DNA from: Methanobacteriota archaeon
GTDB lineage: Archaea > Halobacteriota > Methanosarcinia > Methanosarcinales > Methanosarcinaceae
Assembly: GCA_030837265.1 (NCBI GenBank)
Contig: JAUPKV010000398.1
Span: forward strand, 1-51,196
Direction: 5' to 3'
DNA length: 51,196 bases
In this document: positions 17,303-27,933 of the stretch, one piece after another
How the letters are laid out: the number at the start of each line of letters is the position of its first letter
How positions within the stretch are numbered: the stretch's first letter is position 1
Made by a program: the position numbers and the translations under genes
The notes under the pieces: model-generated
What the model was told of the DNA's origin: nothing
The model's input: the letters and a program-made list of their open reading frames with translations, nothing else
Database searches by the model: none

Positions 17303-19105
17303 TCAGACTCCCATCCATTGTCCAATGAAAGGTCCGAATATCATAAATAAAAATGAGAAAAGAATTAACATTGAAAAGCTCGCTGTGACCGAGCTTGAGA
17401 CTTTTTCGGACGTCGCCTCACTTCTGGTAAGCCTGTAAATTAAGGAATAGGTATAATCCTTGAATACGTGCCCTCCATCCAGGGGTACTGCAGGAAGACA
17501 ATTGAATAGCCCTACATAGAAGTTCAACCATCCAATCCAGAGTAAAGTATTAGCAATCCAGAAAATTACAATTCCCAGAGGTTCTGCCCAGCCTACAGGA
17601 TGATAAAACTGCATTATCGTACCAGAAAAGCCTCGGAACCCTTCACCTGTAAAGCCGTATATTGGAAGACTGAAAAGGATAATCCAGCCTGCAGGCCCTT
17701 TAAGCAAGGATGGAATTTTCTTGAGAGCCTCAAGATATAGTCCTGCCTGCGGCATCCAAACAGAGATTCCCAGAGTGGGACAATCCGCTGTTCCGTTATT
17801 TCCATACTTGACTCCCAGGAAGCCATGTTTACTTTCCGAAGGATTGGAAGAAAGTTGCACATTGAAAACAACTGTTCCGTTTTCGGTATGTTTGCCTGTA
17901 TAGTTTGCAGGAGGCTGCAGCTCTATCTCTATTACCTGGTTTACCTGAGTTTTCTCCATGAAGTTTACGAAACTTGCAAGACTCTGCATTTTCGTATTAT
18001 TGATACGGATCATGGTCATTCCAGTTTTAATTCCTGCACTAGCTGCAGGGCTTCCTTCAACAACCCCACCTACAAGTACTCCATTTAAAGAATTATTAGG
18101 ATCAGAAACTGTATTTAAATCGTGTACAGAAGTAACTCCCTCTTTCGTGGCGTAAATACGTACAGGGTCACCAGGTTTTACCTGATCAAGGTATGTTAAA
18201 AGATCGAGTGCATTTGCCACTTTTGTATCATTAATCTGTGTAATTACCATATCTTTCTGGAGTCCTGCAAGGTCAGCCGGAGAACTTTTATTTATACTCA
18301 GGATCATGGCATCACTGGAAGGCGCAATTGCCCCTAAAACAGGCCCGAAAAAAAGCAGGAAAGCGATAAAAGCCACAGTGAAATTAGCCATAACTCCAGC
18401 CGCAAGAATTCTTGCCCTTTGTGTTCTTGTTGCAACCGTTACCTGTTTGAGTTCCGATTGGCTGGGTATTTTTGTCCCGGTTTTTCGGTTCCCTTTCTTT
18501 TCTTCTTCTCTTTCTCTGATTTCCTCGATGGTGGCTGTGAGAGATATTTCTTTTTTTACCTCGTCCTTTTTCCCAAAAAGCTGTTCGTCGTCCGGTTCTG
18601 CAAAGCCTCCAACAGGGACTAAAGCAAAAAGGATCCCCATTGATTTGACTCTGATGCCCTCAACTCTGCAGAGGATTGCATGTGAGAACTCATGCACAAC
18701 AAGAGTCACTATTAGAGCAATGATCCCCCAGGTAAAGGGAATGAACTCGTTTACTCCCGGGATCAGAAAAATGTTCCTTGCAGAATTATACTTTCCTGGC
18801 TCTGGCACGTTTCCATTAAGGAAAGAAGTATAGAGTGCAATATCCGATAGCGCAATGACCAGGAACATAGCAATCATGCCTGCAAACATTAGCAGTATTC
18901 CAACATTTGCGAAGATTTTCCAGTAAAATTTAGGGCGGGCCAGGACATCCAGTAGTTTGAGACCTTTCGTTGTCCGGATCATGAGAATCGGAAGTGGTCC
19001 GAAAGTGCTTATGTTATACTTTTGCAGTATACCCTTTCTATCAAGAAATGAGATGAATAACCAGTACAATAAAAAAATACCCAGTACAATGCTTGTGATA
19101 TTCAA
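17303..19105 (-). CDS. Site-2 membrane metalloprotease (M50) with PDZ domains
   Basis: About 600 residues. I favour TTG 19105, where GGAG lies 7 nt upstream, over the TTG at 19135. The zinc motif is HEFSHAIL and the second metal ligand motif is VPLDGGHVF near the C-terminus, each in a membrane helix. Two PDZ-like domains lie between them (SPADLAGLQKDMVITQIND and SPAASAGIKTGMTMIRINN). S2P proteases cut membrane-anchored substrates, often anti-regulators, within the bilayer. The substrate here is unknown and no regulator lies alongside. Confidence 0.93.
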   Translation of the reverse strand: MNITSIVLGIFLLYWLFISFLDRKGILQKYNISTFGPLPILMIRTTKGLKLLDVLARPKFYWKIFANVGILLMFAGMIAMFLVIALSDIALYTSFLNGNVPEPGKYNSARNIFLIPGVNEFIPFTWGIIALIVTLVVHEFSHAILCRVEGIRVKSMGILFALVPVGGFAEPDDEQLFGKKDEVKKEISLTATIEEIREREEEKKGNRKTGTKIPSQSELKQVTVATRTQRARILAAGVMANFTVAFIAFLLFFGPVLGAIAPSSDAMILSINKSSPADLAGLQKDMVITQINDTKVANALDLLTYLDQVKPGDPVRIYATKEGVTSVHDLNTVSDPNNSLNGVLVGGVVEGSPAASAGIKTGMTMIRINNTKMQSLASFVNFMEKTQVNQVIEIELQPPANYTGKHTENGTVVFNVQLSSNPSESKHGFLGVKYGNNGTADCPTLGISVWMPQAGLYLEALKKIPSLLKGPAGWIILFSLPIYGFTGEGFRGFSGTIMQFYHPVGWAEPLGIVIFWIANTLLWIGWLNFYVGLFNCLPAVPLDGGHVFKDYTYSLIYRLTRSEATSEKVSSSVTASFSMLILFSFLFMIFGPFIGQWMGV

Positions 19106-20035
19106 GGAAATTCTCCAAATATTAAGCTGAAGCAATTACAAACTATAAATTATATCTGTTGCTCTATAGAATTGTCAGTTCCAACGTAAATGTATAGAAC
19201 TGTTATATCCTGTTGTAACTGTCCATATTTATTATAGCTGCTTATAAAACATCATTTGATAGAGAAATTGCTTATGAGATTTTAGAGCAACAAGTTTTTT
19301 ATTTGTATCTTTTTTCGGTTCTATTACAGCCTTAGTCGTTCGGGTTAGATCAGTTGCTGTGAATCAAATAGATGAATGTTTTATTATTACACCTACCCAG
19401 TAATTGATTCTGAAACAGATTGGATAAAGTCTCTAACTTCTAATGTGCAAAATATTATAAATTTTCCCACCATATTAAATTGAATAAAATTTGCCAGTTT
19501 CTTTTTCAAGAACGGTTTTTTTTGATTGCGGCATAATTTCATGAATGCAATATACATTACTACATAATATTTATATAAAAATGTGTGTGGGAATGCACAG
19601 TTTAACACTGCTCATAGATCATTTTTAATATCAAAAATGTAAAGCAACAAATAGTGGTTATATGGAAAGTTCCTTCACATCAAATTCTATTTGCCATATA
19701 ACTTTATCGTTAACTCTCTATTGCTTCCTCTTCCATTTAGGAGTTTGACATTTTTGCATTTAAAAAGTATCATTGGAGCCAATGAATAACACAAAATGTC
19801 GTTCATTGGTGCTCCGCTCACATTAACTGATATTATGTCCAGTTATTTACCTTGTGTTATTCCTACAATATTGATTAGGCACGATTAATCAAGTTTTGAA
19901 TCCTAACAGTTTATATTGGCGGTGAACAGGTTAACAATGTGGTCCCCTGCTTCCATTATTTATGAATTAGTTCTACTCAGTTAAGTTCGTTCCATTCGTA
20001 AATCGCCAATATGAGTTACATTTTCCGATAGCTCT
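19106..20035. other. 900-bp gene-free region rich in inverted repeats
   Basis: No convincing gene. Inverted repeats are: GTTATATGG 19657-19665 with CCATATAAC 19694-19702; CATTGG-AG-CCAATG at 19771-19784; GGAGCCAATGAA 19775-19786 with an almost complementary copy at 19802-19815; AATAACACAA 19785-19794 with TTGTGTTATT 19852-19861; TTGATTA 19871-19877 with TAATCAA 19886-19892; ATATTGGCG 19913-19921 with CGCCAATAT 20004-20012. It lies downstream of the large surface protein gene and may hold its 3' untranslated region. Confidence 0.6.
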
Positions 20036-23000
20036 CTAACTGCACACACAGGTGGAATTACTATTGAGGTCTGCAATAGGAATTACTGGCTGTAATGCTG
20101 GGGGAGAAACTATTGATTGTCCAAAGGCAATAGATATGTTTCCTGCAGCTGTAACGTTGTTTGTGGCTGTATTAATTACAGAGACATTGTTGCTGACGCG
20201 GTACGCTACATATACCTTTGTTCCAGCGACTGTAACTCCCCAGGGCCACGTTCCTACAGGAACCGTCGCTGTAACGTTATTTGTGACATTATCAATTACA
20301 GAGACAGTGTCGCTGAAAATATTCGTTACGTACACCTTAGTTCCTGTGACTGCAACGCCCCAGGGCCACGTTCCCACTGGGACCGTCGCTGTAACCTTGT
20401 TTGTCGCCGTATCAATTATAGAGACAGTATTGCTGTAAACATTCGTCACATATACCTTTTTGCCATTCTGGCTTACTGCAACTCCCCAGGGGTACATTCC
20501 TACATTCACCTTAGCTGTAACGTTGTTTGTCGCCGTGTCAATCACAGAGACAGTATTATTGTTGACGTTCGTCACATACAATTTTGTTCCTGCGATGGCA
20601 ACTCCGGCGGGAGAGCTTCCTGCATTCATTGTAGCTGTAACATTGTTTGTAGCTGTATCAATCACAGAGACATTGTTGCTGTAAATGTTCGTCACGTATA
20701 CCTTTTTTCCATCCTGGCTGACTGCAACTCCAGCAGGGTAGTTTCCTGCATTTATTGTGGCTGTAACATTGTTTGTAACCGTATCAATCACAGAGATAGT
20801 GTTTTTACTAAGGTTCGTCGCATACACCTTCTTTCCATCCTGGCTGACTGCAACTCCTCCATGATTGTTTCCCACATTCACAGTTGCTGTAGTATTATTT
20901 GAAGTTGTGTTAAATATAGAGACAATGCCGCTAGAGACAGTGCTGTTGCCTCCGATTATTGGTGGTGAACAGGCAGTTACTGGTTGTAATGCTGGAAGAG
21001 AACCTATAGATTGCCCAGAAACAATTAGAGTACTTTCTGCACTTGTCGCCACTGTAACGCTGTTAGTGGCTGTGTCAATTACAGAGACAGTGTTGCTGGA
21101 AACACTCATCACGTACACCTTTGTTCCATCCGGACTGATTGTAACTCCCCCAGGACAGTTTACTACATCCACTGTGGCTATAACAGTGTTTGTGGTTATG
21201 TCAATTATAGAGACAGTGCTGCTGTAAATATTCGTCACATATACCTTTGTTCCCGCAACTGCAACTCCGGCAGGACCGTTTCCTACACTCACCGTAGCTG
21301 TAACAGTGTTTGTGACTGTATCAATCACAGAGACAGTATTGCTGTAAATGTTCGTGACATACACCTTTGCCCCATCCTGGCTGACTGCAATTCCTCCAGG
21401 ATAGTTTCCTACATTCACTGTGGATATGACAGTGTTTGTGGTTATGTCAATTACAGAGACAGTATTGCTGTAAATGTTCGTGACATACACCTTTGAGCCG
21501 GCAACTGCAATTCCGGTAGGACAGGTTCCTACATTAACCGTAGATACTACAGTGTTCGTAACTGTGTTAATAACAGAGACAGTGTTGCTGTAGAAGTTCG
21601 TCACATAAACGTTTGTTCCCGCGACTGCAACTCCTCCAGGATATTGTCCTACATTGACCGTGGCTTCAACGTTGTTTGTGACTGTGTTAATTATAGAGAC
21701 AGTATTGTTGATAACGTTCGTGACATAGATCTTTGTTCCCTCAGGATTGACTGCAACTCCTCCTGGAGTGCAACCGCATGTACTTCCTATATTCACGTTA
21801 TTTACAACAGAATTATTGATTTTGTTAATTATAGTGACATTGTTATTGAATACGGGTCTGGGCGGGTGTGCAGTTTCTGGTGGTTGTCCAGGTTGTCCAG
21901 GTTGTCCAGGTGCTGAAACATTTATTGGAGCGGTTTTTGAGTTTGTACCGTTTGCATTCCTTGCAGTGAGGTTAACTGTATAGATACCTGCTTGAGAGTA
22001 AGTGTTTATTGGGTTCCTGCCAGTTGAGTTACTTCCGTCTCCAAAGTTCCAGGTTACGTTATCTGCATTTAGCGAACTGTCATTAAACTGAACTGACAAA
22101 GATACAGTGCCACTTGTTACATTGCTGGTGAAGTTTGCAATAGGAAATAATGGCTGTAGCGGTGTTGAAACATTTATTGGAGCGGTTTTTGAGTTTGTGC
22201 CATTTGCATTCCTTGCCGTCAGATTGACTGTATAAATACCTGCTTGAGAGTAGGTGTTTATCGGATTCTTGTCAGTTGAGTTATTTCCGTTTCCAAAGTC
22301 CCAGGTTACGTTATCTGCATTTAACGAACTGTCATTGAACTGGACTGATAAAGGTGCAGTACCATTTGTTACATTGCTGCTGAAATTAGCTATTGGAAGT
22401 AATGGCTGTAATGGTGCTGAAACACTAATTGGAGCAGTCGTTGAATTTGTACCGTTTGCATTCCTTGCTGTCAGATTAACAATGAAGTTACCTACAGCAG
22501 AATAAGTATGCATCGGATTCCTGTCAGTTGAGTTATTTCCGTCTCCGAAGTCCCAAGTCACATTATCTGCATTTAACGAACTATCATTAAACTGGACTGA
22601 TAAAGATGCAGTACCATTTGTTACATTGCTGCTGAAATTCGCTACAGGAAGTAATGGCTGTAATGGTGCTGAAACATTTGAAACATTTATTGCGGCAAAG
22701 GTTGAATTTGTACCGTTCATGTTGCTTGCTGTCAGGTTAACTGTGTAATTACCTTCTGCAGGGTAAGTATGCATTGGATTGGGGTCTGTGGAGTCAACTA
22801 TTCCGTCATTTTCAAAGTCCCAGCTCCATCCTGTTGCATTTAACGAACTGTCAATAAACTGTACATCAAGTGGTGCAGTACCATTTGTTACATTACGGCT
22901 GAAATTCGCTACTGGAAGTACTGGTTGTGTTACTAGGGGTGCTATTGGTGTTGCCTCAACAACTGGAGTAATGCCAGGTGTCTCATTAACTGGAGTAATG

Positions 23001-23158
23001 CCAGGTGTCTCATTAACTGGAGTAACTCCAGGTGTCTCATTTATTGGTGTTTCTCCGTTCTGTGCGCTTACTGACGTTGCTATTATCAATGTTAAAAAGG
23101 AAATTATTATCAAGAAAAATGGTATCTTCTTTTTACTACCAGAAATTTCGATTTTCAC
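20036..23158 (-). CDS. Large surface protein: signal peptide, four PKD domains, two YVTN beta-propellers
   Basis: About 1,040 residues from GTG 23158, chosen because GGAG lies 8 nt upstream and the signal peptide follows at once ([19 protein letters not shown], then SVSAQ). A longer ATG start at 23305 would put 49 extra residues before the signal. Next is a Pro/Thr linker with a nine-residue unit NETPGITPV repeated three times. Four PKD domains follow, with WDFGDG-type cores. Then come about 12 YVTN repeats ([16 protein letters not shown]) in two sets of six. Each set ends with a similar linker (GQSI-S-PALQPV), so one propeller copy probably arose by duplication. It is likely an extracellular adhesion or envelope protein. 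No C-terminal membrane anchor is visible, and the end (PIADLNSNS) looks like a truncated further PKD start. Confidence 0.9.
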   Translation of the reverse strand: MKIEISGSKKKIPFFLIIISFLTLIIATSVSAQNGETPINETPGVTPVNETPGITPVNETPGITPVVEATPIAPLVTQPVLPVANFSRNVTNGTAPLDVQFIDSSLNATGWSWDFENDGIVDSTDPNPMHTYPAEGNYTVNLTASNMNGTNSTFAAINVSNVSAPLQPLLPVANFSSNVTNGTASLSVQFNDSSLNADNVTWDFGDGNNSTDRNPMHTYSAVGNFIVNLTARNANGTNSTTAPISVSAPLQPLLPIANFSSNVTNGTAPLSVQFNDSSLNADNVTWDFGNGNNSTDKNPINTYSQAGIYTVNLTARNANGTNSKTAPINVSTPLQPLFPIANFTSNVTSGTVSLSVQFNDSSLNADNVTWNFGDGSNSTGRNPINTYSQAGIYTVNLTARNANGTNSKTAPINVSAPGQPGQPGQPPETAHPPRPVFNNNVTIINKINNSVVNNVNIGSTCGCTPGGVAVNPEGTKIYVTNVINNTVSIINTVTNNVEATVNVGQYPGGVAVAGTNVYVTNFYSNTVSVINTVTNTVVSTVNVGTCPTGIAVAGSKVYVTNIYSNTVSVIDITTNTVISTVNVGNYPGGIAVSQDGAKVYVTNIYSNTVSVIDTVTNTVTATVSVGNGPAGVAVAGTKVYVTNIYSSTVSIIDITTNTVIATVDVVNCPGGVTISPDGTKVYVMSVSSNTVSVIDTATNSVTVATSAESTLIVSGQSIGSLPALQPVTACSPPIIGGNSTVSSGIVSIFNTTSNNTTATVNVGNNHGGVAVSQDGKKVYATNLSKNTISVIDTVTNNVTATINAGNYPAGVAVSQDGKKVYVTNIYSNNVSVIDTATNNVTATMNAGSSPAGVAIAGTKLYVTNVNNNTVSVIDTATNNVTAKVNVGMYPWGVAVSQNGKKVYVTNVYSNTVSIIDTATNKVTATVPVGTWPWGVAVTGTKVYVTNIFSDTVSVIDNVTNNVTATVPVGTWPWGVTVAGTKVYVAYRVSNNVSVINTATNNVTAAGNISIAFGQSIVSPPALQPVIPIADLNSNSTCVCS

Positions 23159-23385
23159 TTGTCCCACTCCAGAATTTTGTCCTATTAGATAAAATTTTAA
23201 CCCCGTACTGGATCCATTTCCCTTCGACAGAATCTTAATGAAAGAGCTGCATTGGTAAAGTTCTATTCCAATTTTATATGCCAGTAAAAATGATTTTTCA
23301 ATCAATCGCTAGTATTTATTATCGGTATTCAAGATAATAACTAGAGAAATATAAATTAGAAACCGATAATTATTAAAAGCCAGGA
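23159..23385 (-). promoter_or_regulatory. Long 5' leader and promoter shared with a neighbouring YVTN gene
   Basis: A TATA-like ATTTATATTT lies at 23347-23356 (minus strand), about 190 bp before the start codon, implying a leader of roughly 165 nt. The segment is clearly similar to 24487-24720, with shared blocks such as CCTTCGAC, CTTAATGAA, TGCATTG/GCATTG and AAATGATTTTT in the same order. Confidence 0.75.
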
Positions 23386-23795
23386 TTATTTGATCGCGTT
23401 TATAATTATTTTTAAAAAATATTTAATTCTTCAACATATTTTCACAATTTGAGCGGGAAATCAAAAAAGATATCATCTTGTTAATTAATCTTCATTAAGC
23501 CTAATGCTTATATAGGCCGGGCTCAAATGAATTAGGCTAATCGAAAAATGAGTTATATAAACTCACGTTTTTCACAAAATTTCTTCCTTTTTTCATCAAG
23601 AATGTCTTTCTCGTCAAGCTTATTATTTTCTCCTAAATGTGGATACTTTTTAAATATTTTACAATACAAAATTTAAGTTTTTCCCAGCACTGAGTAGCTC
23701 AATAAAAAAATTGAAAAATTGTTTCCTGGATTTCTGGTGTGTAAATGGAGACATTTACAATCCTGAAAGGATCATGAATAGCTGGGTTGAAAAAC
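23386..23795. other. Intergenic region with an inverted repeat
   Basis: A+T-rich. AGCCTAAT at 23498-23505 and ATTAGGCT at 23531-23538 form an 8-bp inverted repeat around GCTTATATAGGCCGGG-like sequence. An open plus-strand stretch ending at 23857 lacks a start codon and was not called. Confidence 0.4.
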
Positions 23796-24486
23796 TCAAT
23801 CATGCTCTATTATGTGGCTATATAGAGGTGGGGCTGGCAGGAAACATTCCTGGTTGAAAAAAGGAGTGAGATGATTTTGATTGTTTCTGAGAAAAAATTG
23901 CCACTGATGGTTCCAGAGCAACATTGACCCATGTTGATCATTAGAGTTTTGCTCTCCATACCACCAGAGGATACTACCTTGCTGTGTTAGATAGTATTTT
24001 CCACCATCATCGCAGTTCCAGACGCAGTTAATCAGGTACGGAAACATTCACCGGGATGTAACAGTATTAGTTGCTGTGTCAATTACAGAAACCAGGTCTC
24101 TTTTGTAATTCGTCACATATATCTTTTTTCCTGCCGGGTCGACTGCAACTCTACTGGGGCTACCTACTTCCTTCACCGTGGCTATAGTAATGTTTGTAGC
24201 TGTATCAATCACAGAGACAGAGTCGTAGTTCGCTACATATAGTTTTTTTCCATCCGGGCTGAGTGCGATTCCTCCAGGATAATTTCCTACATTCTGTATG
24301 GTTGTAATGTTGCTTGTAGTAGTGTTAATAACAGAGACATTGCCGCTAGACATGGTTGTAGGTGTTACGTTTCCTGACGTTCCCCAATCCGCTGCGCTTA
24401 CTGCCACAGTTGTCACCGATATTGAAAAAAACTACCATGAAAACACACAGTATCTTTCGTGTACTGTCAAAATTTCGTTTCCCCAT
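23796..24486 (-). pseudogene. Decayed YVTN-repeat surface protein
   Basis: The natural start is ATG 24486, with GGAG 9 nt upstream, reading MGKRNFDSTRKILCVFMVVFF, a signal peptide. The rest of the protein (VTTVAVSAADWG onward) continues in another frame from about 24416, so a 1-nt frameshift lies near a run of seven T. Two YVTN blades follow (KLYVANYDSVSVID, KIYVTNYKRDLVSVID), then an in-frame stop at 24048-24050. The same frame goes on with CVWNCDDGGKYYLTQQG and WWYGEQN, a domain known from other Methanosarcina proteins. Its GTISGN motif is again out of frame. Three lesions make a working product unlikely. Confidence 0.8.
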
Positions 24487-24720
24487 TTGTATCCACTCCT
24501 ATTTTTGCTCAATTTGATAAATTTTAACTTGGTTCTTCGTCCACTTTCCTTCGACGGATGCTTAATGAAGGAATTTGCATTGTCAGACTTTTTCTCTCAT
24601 TTATATTCAGTGAAAATGATTTTTAATCTGAGATTATTATCTGTAATAAATATAATAACTAAAGAAATATAAATAAAAATCCAATACTTGTTAGAACTTG
24701 AAATTATTTAGTCCAAATTT
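24487..24720 (-). promoter_or_regulatory. Second copy of the YVTN-gene leader and promoter
   Basis: Similar along its length to 23159-23385. The TATA-like ATTTATATTT lies at 24665-24674, about 180 bp before the start codon, nearly the same distance as in the first copy. The leader is better conserved than the coding region it serves. Confidence 0.7.
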
Positions 24721-25150
24721 AAAAAAATAAATTTTTAGAAATGGTACTTTCACAATTTTTCCGAATATATACTTAAATCTAAAAAATATCACCTGTTTAC
24801 CAAATTTAACAATATGCTGTAAATCCATATCACCTTGAGTAAAATAATTTAGGCAAATAAGCAAATAAATAACCTATAATTGCAATTAAGATCAATTTCA
24901 TGGCGTGTTAACTACTATCACCCAGATCGGGAATAGATTTTCCAATATTATGATGTTCAATAAATCGGGATGATTAATGGGTAAACTGGTATTCTTCTGG
25001 TACACATGCTGATTATCTACGCTGGTCATTAAATTAGAAATCACGGTAAAACACATATAGCCTCAAAATACATAATTCGGCAATTAATAGAACCATTGGA
25101 TAAAACCAAATTATTAAGTGAATTATAAATGTAATTGTTGATATCTGTTG
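24721..25150. other. A+T-rich intergenic region upstream of cutA
   Basis: Nothing recognised beyond a probable cutA promoter. No open frame with protein-like composition. Confidence 0.4.
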
Positions 25151-25474
25151 ATGCTTATGCTTGGAATTGTATATATCACCGCTGGAAATATGGAAAATGC
25201 GTCCCTTATAGCAAAAGAGCTGGTTTCCAAGAAACTCGCAGCCTGCGTGAATATGTTTCCGGTATCTTCAGTCTATAGGTGGAATGGAAAGATCGAAGAA
25301 GATAATGAGATTGCAATGTTCATAAAGACTAATTCTTCATGCCTTAAGGAGATCATAAAGCTGGTGAAATTGCTGCATACCTATGAAATGCCCGCGATAG
25401 AGTTCTGGGAAATCGGGGGAGAGCAGGATTATCTCGATTGGATTCATTTTAACAGCTCCCCGGAAGAAGCCTGA
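25151..25474 (+). CDS. cutA: CutA1-like divalent ion tolerance protein
   Basis: About 107 residues, normal for CutA1, a trimeric ferredoxin-like protein that binds divalent metals. Family features are VYITAGNMENASLIAKELV, LAACVNMFPVSSVYRWNGKIEEDNE, KTNSS, and YEMPAIEFWEI followed by the C-terminal YLDWI. ATG 25151 is taken as start; ATG 25157 and TTG 25148 are equally possible because no strong ribosome site is visible. A role in metal tolerance is from family only. Confidence 0.93.
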   Translation: MLMLGIVYITAGNMENASLIAKELVSKKLAACVNMFPVSSVYRWNGKIEEDNEIAMFIKTNSSCLKEIIKLVKLLHTYEMPAIEFWEIGGEQDYLDWIHFNSSPEEA

Positions 25475-25867
25475 ATTCCCTTAATTCATCAGTTATTCTT
25501 TCTCCTATAACTGCAATTAAAAATACAAAAGTTACCAGTCAACCTTCTGAACTGACTGGACGAACACCCCGACCAATGTATTTTTACCAAACCAAGCTTT
25601 GTTCGTCATCCTTTTCATCTTACTGATATCTCCGTTTTTATCTATTTTATTTTTTTATGGATCATTTTTCAGATAGGCTTAAGTCCAGTGTTTTAACTTT
25701 GAAGGTCTGGTAAGTTACAGGATTAGCTTTATATGCTAGTTTTATCGTTACCTTAATGTATCCTAAAAACAGAGCAATAATTAAACTGTCAATTGCAGCG
25801 GACAATTTAACGTACAATTAATACTTCGGATGCTGTTTGTCAAAATGTGTTCCAAATGATTTCAAAC
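25475..25867. other. Intergenic region with a 7-bp hairpin
   Basis: CCAGTCA at 25535-25541 and TGACTGG at 25553-25559 form a perfect stem with an 11-nt loop, about 60 bp after cutA. It could be a terminator or an RNA hairpin. No gene seen. Confidence 0.45.
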
Positions 25868-25950
25868 GCGGGAGTAACCAAGCGGTCAACGGTGAACGAC
25901 TCAAGATCGTTTCGCGCAGGCGTTCAGGGGTTCGAATCCCTTCTCCCGCA
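25868..25950 (+). tRNA. tRNA-Leu (anticodon CAA)
   Basis: 83 nt with a long variable arm. The acceptor is GCGGGAG/CTCCCGC, the anticodon stem AACGA/TCGTT encloses loop CTCAAGA, the T arm contains GGTTCGAATCC, and the discriminator is A. No encoded CCA and no intron. Confidence 0.95.
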
Positions 25951-25991
25951 CTAATTATTTTTTGATTACTCTTTTTTACTTAAAGATTCAC

Positions 25992-27683
25992 TTAAAGATA
26001 TGCATATGTAACGTAAAGCCGCATCATCCTGTGAGTGTTGAAATAATAGGCTACCATACCTATAGAGTTGTTAATCAGTTTTAACCACTCATCTTTTCGC
26101 TCATAGTACATAGGGACGATGATATAATAGAGCTTATTGTAAAGGTCGTTTAGTTCGGCAATTCTTGCCTCTTCCTCGGAAAGTTTTTCTTCAGGCTGTG
26201 GTCCGATGGCCCAACCGGTCACACCTTCTATCCATCCTTCTATCCACCATCCATCAAGTACACTGAAATTAACAACTCCGTTGTGGGCAGCCTTCATTCC
26301 GCTCGTGCCGGAAGCTTCATAGGGCCGGGTCGGAGTGTTAAGCCAAACATCAACGCCAGCAACCATTTTTGCCGCAAGGTCCATATCATAATTTTCCAGG
26401 AACACAATTTTTATTTCATCTTTTAGTTTTTCAATAGTTCTAAAAATGTCCCTGATAATTTGTTTTCCGGCACTGTCATTAGGATGGGCTTTTCCAGCAA
26501 AAATAATCTGTATCTTACCTCTTTTATTTATTTTCCTGAGCATTTGAAGGTCCGAAAAAAGTAACGTTGCACGCTTGTACTCTGCCATGCGCCTTGCAAA
26601 GCCTATTGTAAGAACCTCATAGTCCATGCCCACTCCTGTCCTTTCATTTACCTCATCTAGAAGGGCTTTTTTTGCACTCCAGTGTGCTTCCCATAACTCG
26701 GTATCCGGGATCCCCCCAACTCTTACGAGAAGTTCAGGTTCATTTGCCCAGCCCGGAATGTAGCGATCAAAGAGTGTCCTGAAGTAAGGAGAGGTCCATG
26801 TATATGAATGGACACCGTTTGTAATTGCATGAATTTTATAACCGGGATAGAGTGTGCTTGAGACCAGGCTATGCCTTTTTGTAACTCCGTTTACATAGTT
26901 AGACAGGTTCAGGGCAAAAAGGCTGGTATCAAAGCGATCGGCTCCTCCGAATTTCTTGAGAATATCCAGATCATTTTTGTCCCGGATCAGGTCTTCTATA
27001 AGCCCGTATTCGAATTTATCATGCCCGGCTGCTACAGGAGTATGAGTAGTAAAAATGCACAGGTCCCTAACTTTTGTTGAGTCTATACCGTTACGCTTCA
27101 GAAGTTCCAGTGCAAGCAGGCTTGAGTGTCCTTCGTTCATATGATATTTCCTGATCTTGAACCCAAGTGCATCAAGCATTCTCACCCCCCCTATCCCGAG
27201 TACGATTTCCTGCTTGAGCCTGTAGCGCTGATCCCCTCCGTAGAGAGAATCCGTAATCCTGCGGTCATCCCATTCGTTTCCTTCAACATCGGTATCAAGG
27301 AAAATAATGGGCACGCTGCCTCCGGTCAGGCTTTTGTTTGTATAAACCCAGGCCCTGACTTTAACATCTCTGTTCTGAATTTTTACACTTACCTCTTGTG
27401 TAAGAAGGTTCATTACACGCGCAGGATTCCACTCGTCAGTGTGTTCTATCTGATTTCCGGAAGGATCAAGAATCTGTCTGAAATAACCTTTATTGCTCAC
27501 CAATGTTACTGCCACCAGTGGAACATTGAGGTCTGAAGCTGAGCGGATAGTATCTCCGGCAAGCACTCCCAATCCTCCCGAATAGGTAAGAATTTCGCTT
27601 CGAAGTCCTATTTCCATAGAAAAATAGGCAATTTTTTGTCCTTTCAATACTCCCTGAAGATCATCCATATCAAATACCCACAT
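25992..27683 (-). CDS. glgP: Alpha-glucan (glycogen) phosphorylase
   Basis: 563 residues of glycosyltransferase family 35, the short archaeal form. It releases glucose-1-phosphate from storage glucan using pyridoxal phosphate. Seen are the N-terminal IAYFSMEIGL, SGGLGVLAGD, YHMNEGHSSLLALEL, the active-site FTTHTPVAAGHDKF, and the C-terminal cofactor region RPYEASGTSGMKAAHNG. The start is ATG 27683; ATG 27668 (MDDLQG) is also possible. It fits glycogen turnover in methanogens. No synthase or debranching gene is adjacent. Confidence 0.94.
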   Translation of the reverse strand: MWVFDMDDLQGVLKGQKIAYFSMEIGLRSEILTYSGGLGVLAGDTIRSASDLNVPLVAVTLVSNKGYFRQILDPSGNQIEHTDEWNPARVMNLLTQEVSVKIQNRDVKVRAWVYTNKSLTGGSVPIIFLDTDVEGNEWDDRRITDSLYGGDQRYRLKQEIVLGIGGVRMLDALGFKIRKYHMNEGHSSLLALELLKRNGIDSTKVRDLCIFTTHTPVAAGHDKFEYGLIEDLIRDKNDLDILKKFGGADRFDTSLFALNLSNYVNGVTKRHSLVSSTLYPGYKIHAITNGVHSYTWTSPYFRTLFDRYIPGWANEPELLVRVGGIPDTELWEAHWSAKKALLDEVNERTGVGMDYEVLTIGFARRMAEYKRATLLFSDLQMLRKINKRGKIQIIFAGKAHPNDSAGKQIIRDIFRTIEKLKDEIKIVFLENYDMDLAAKMVAGVDVWLNTPTRPYEASGTSGMKAAHNGVVNFSVLDGWWIEGWIEGVTGWAIGPQPEEKLSEEEARIAELNDLYNKLYYIIVPMYYERKDEWLKLINNSIGMVAYYFNTHRMMRLYVTYAYL

Positions 27684-27933
27684 TTCTTTTTAAGTACGGA
27701 TAAATCAAATATTTTATACAAAGTTATATCCTAAACTATATCGTTTAGTAATATATAAAATAATCTTAAAGTTATTTGTACAGATTTCCGGATTGGTTCA
27801 ATCAGTGACCTGTACCCCAATAGTATATTTGTTTAGAAGGTAAAATAGTTAATTCCTATCAGGAGATACAAGTAAAGTTTATAAATTTTGCCTCAAATAA
27901 AGGTATGGGGAAAATTAAAATCTGGTGGGGATT

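Noticed and set aside
19393..19608. 71-codon minus-strand frame
   Set aside because: A+T-rich, no ribosome site or family pattern; the area is rich in inverted repeats instead.
20117..20902. 261-codon plus-strand frame
   Set aside because: It is the antisense shadow of the repeated YVTN coding region; repeated proteins generate long antisense frames.
23660..23857. Open plus-strand stretch with protein-like words (NPERIMNSW, CGYIEVGLAGN)
   Set aside because: There is no start codon, no ribosome site and no family I recognise; it also overlaps the end of the YVTN pseudogene. It may be a fragment of an older gene.
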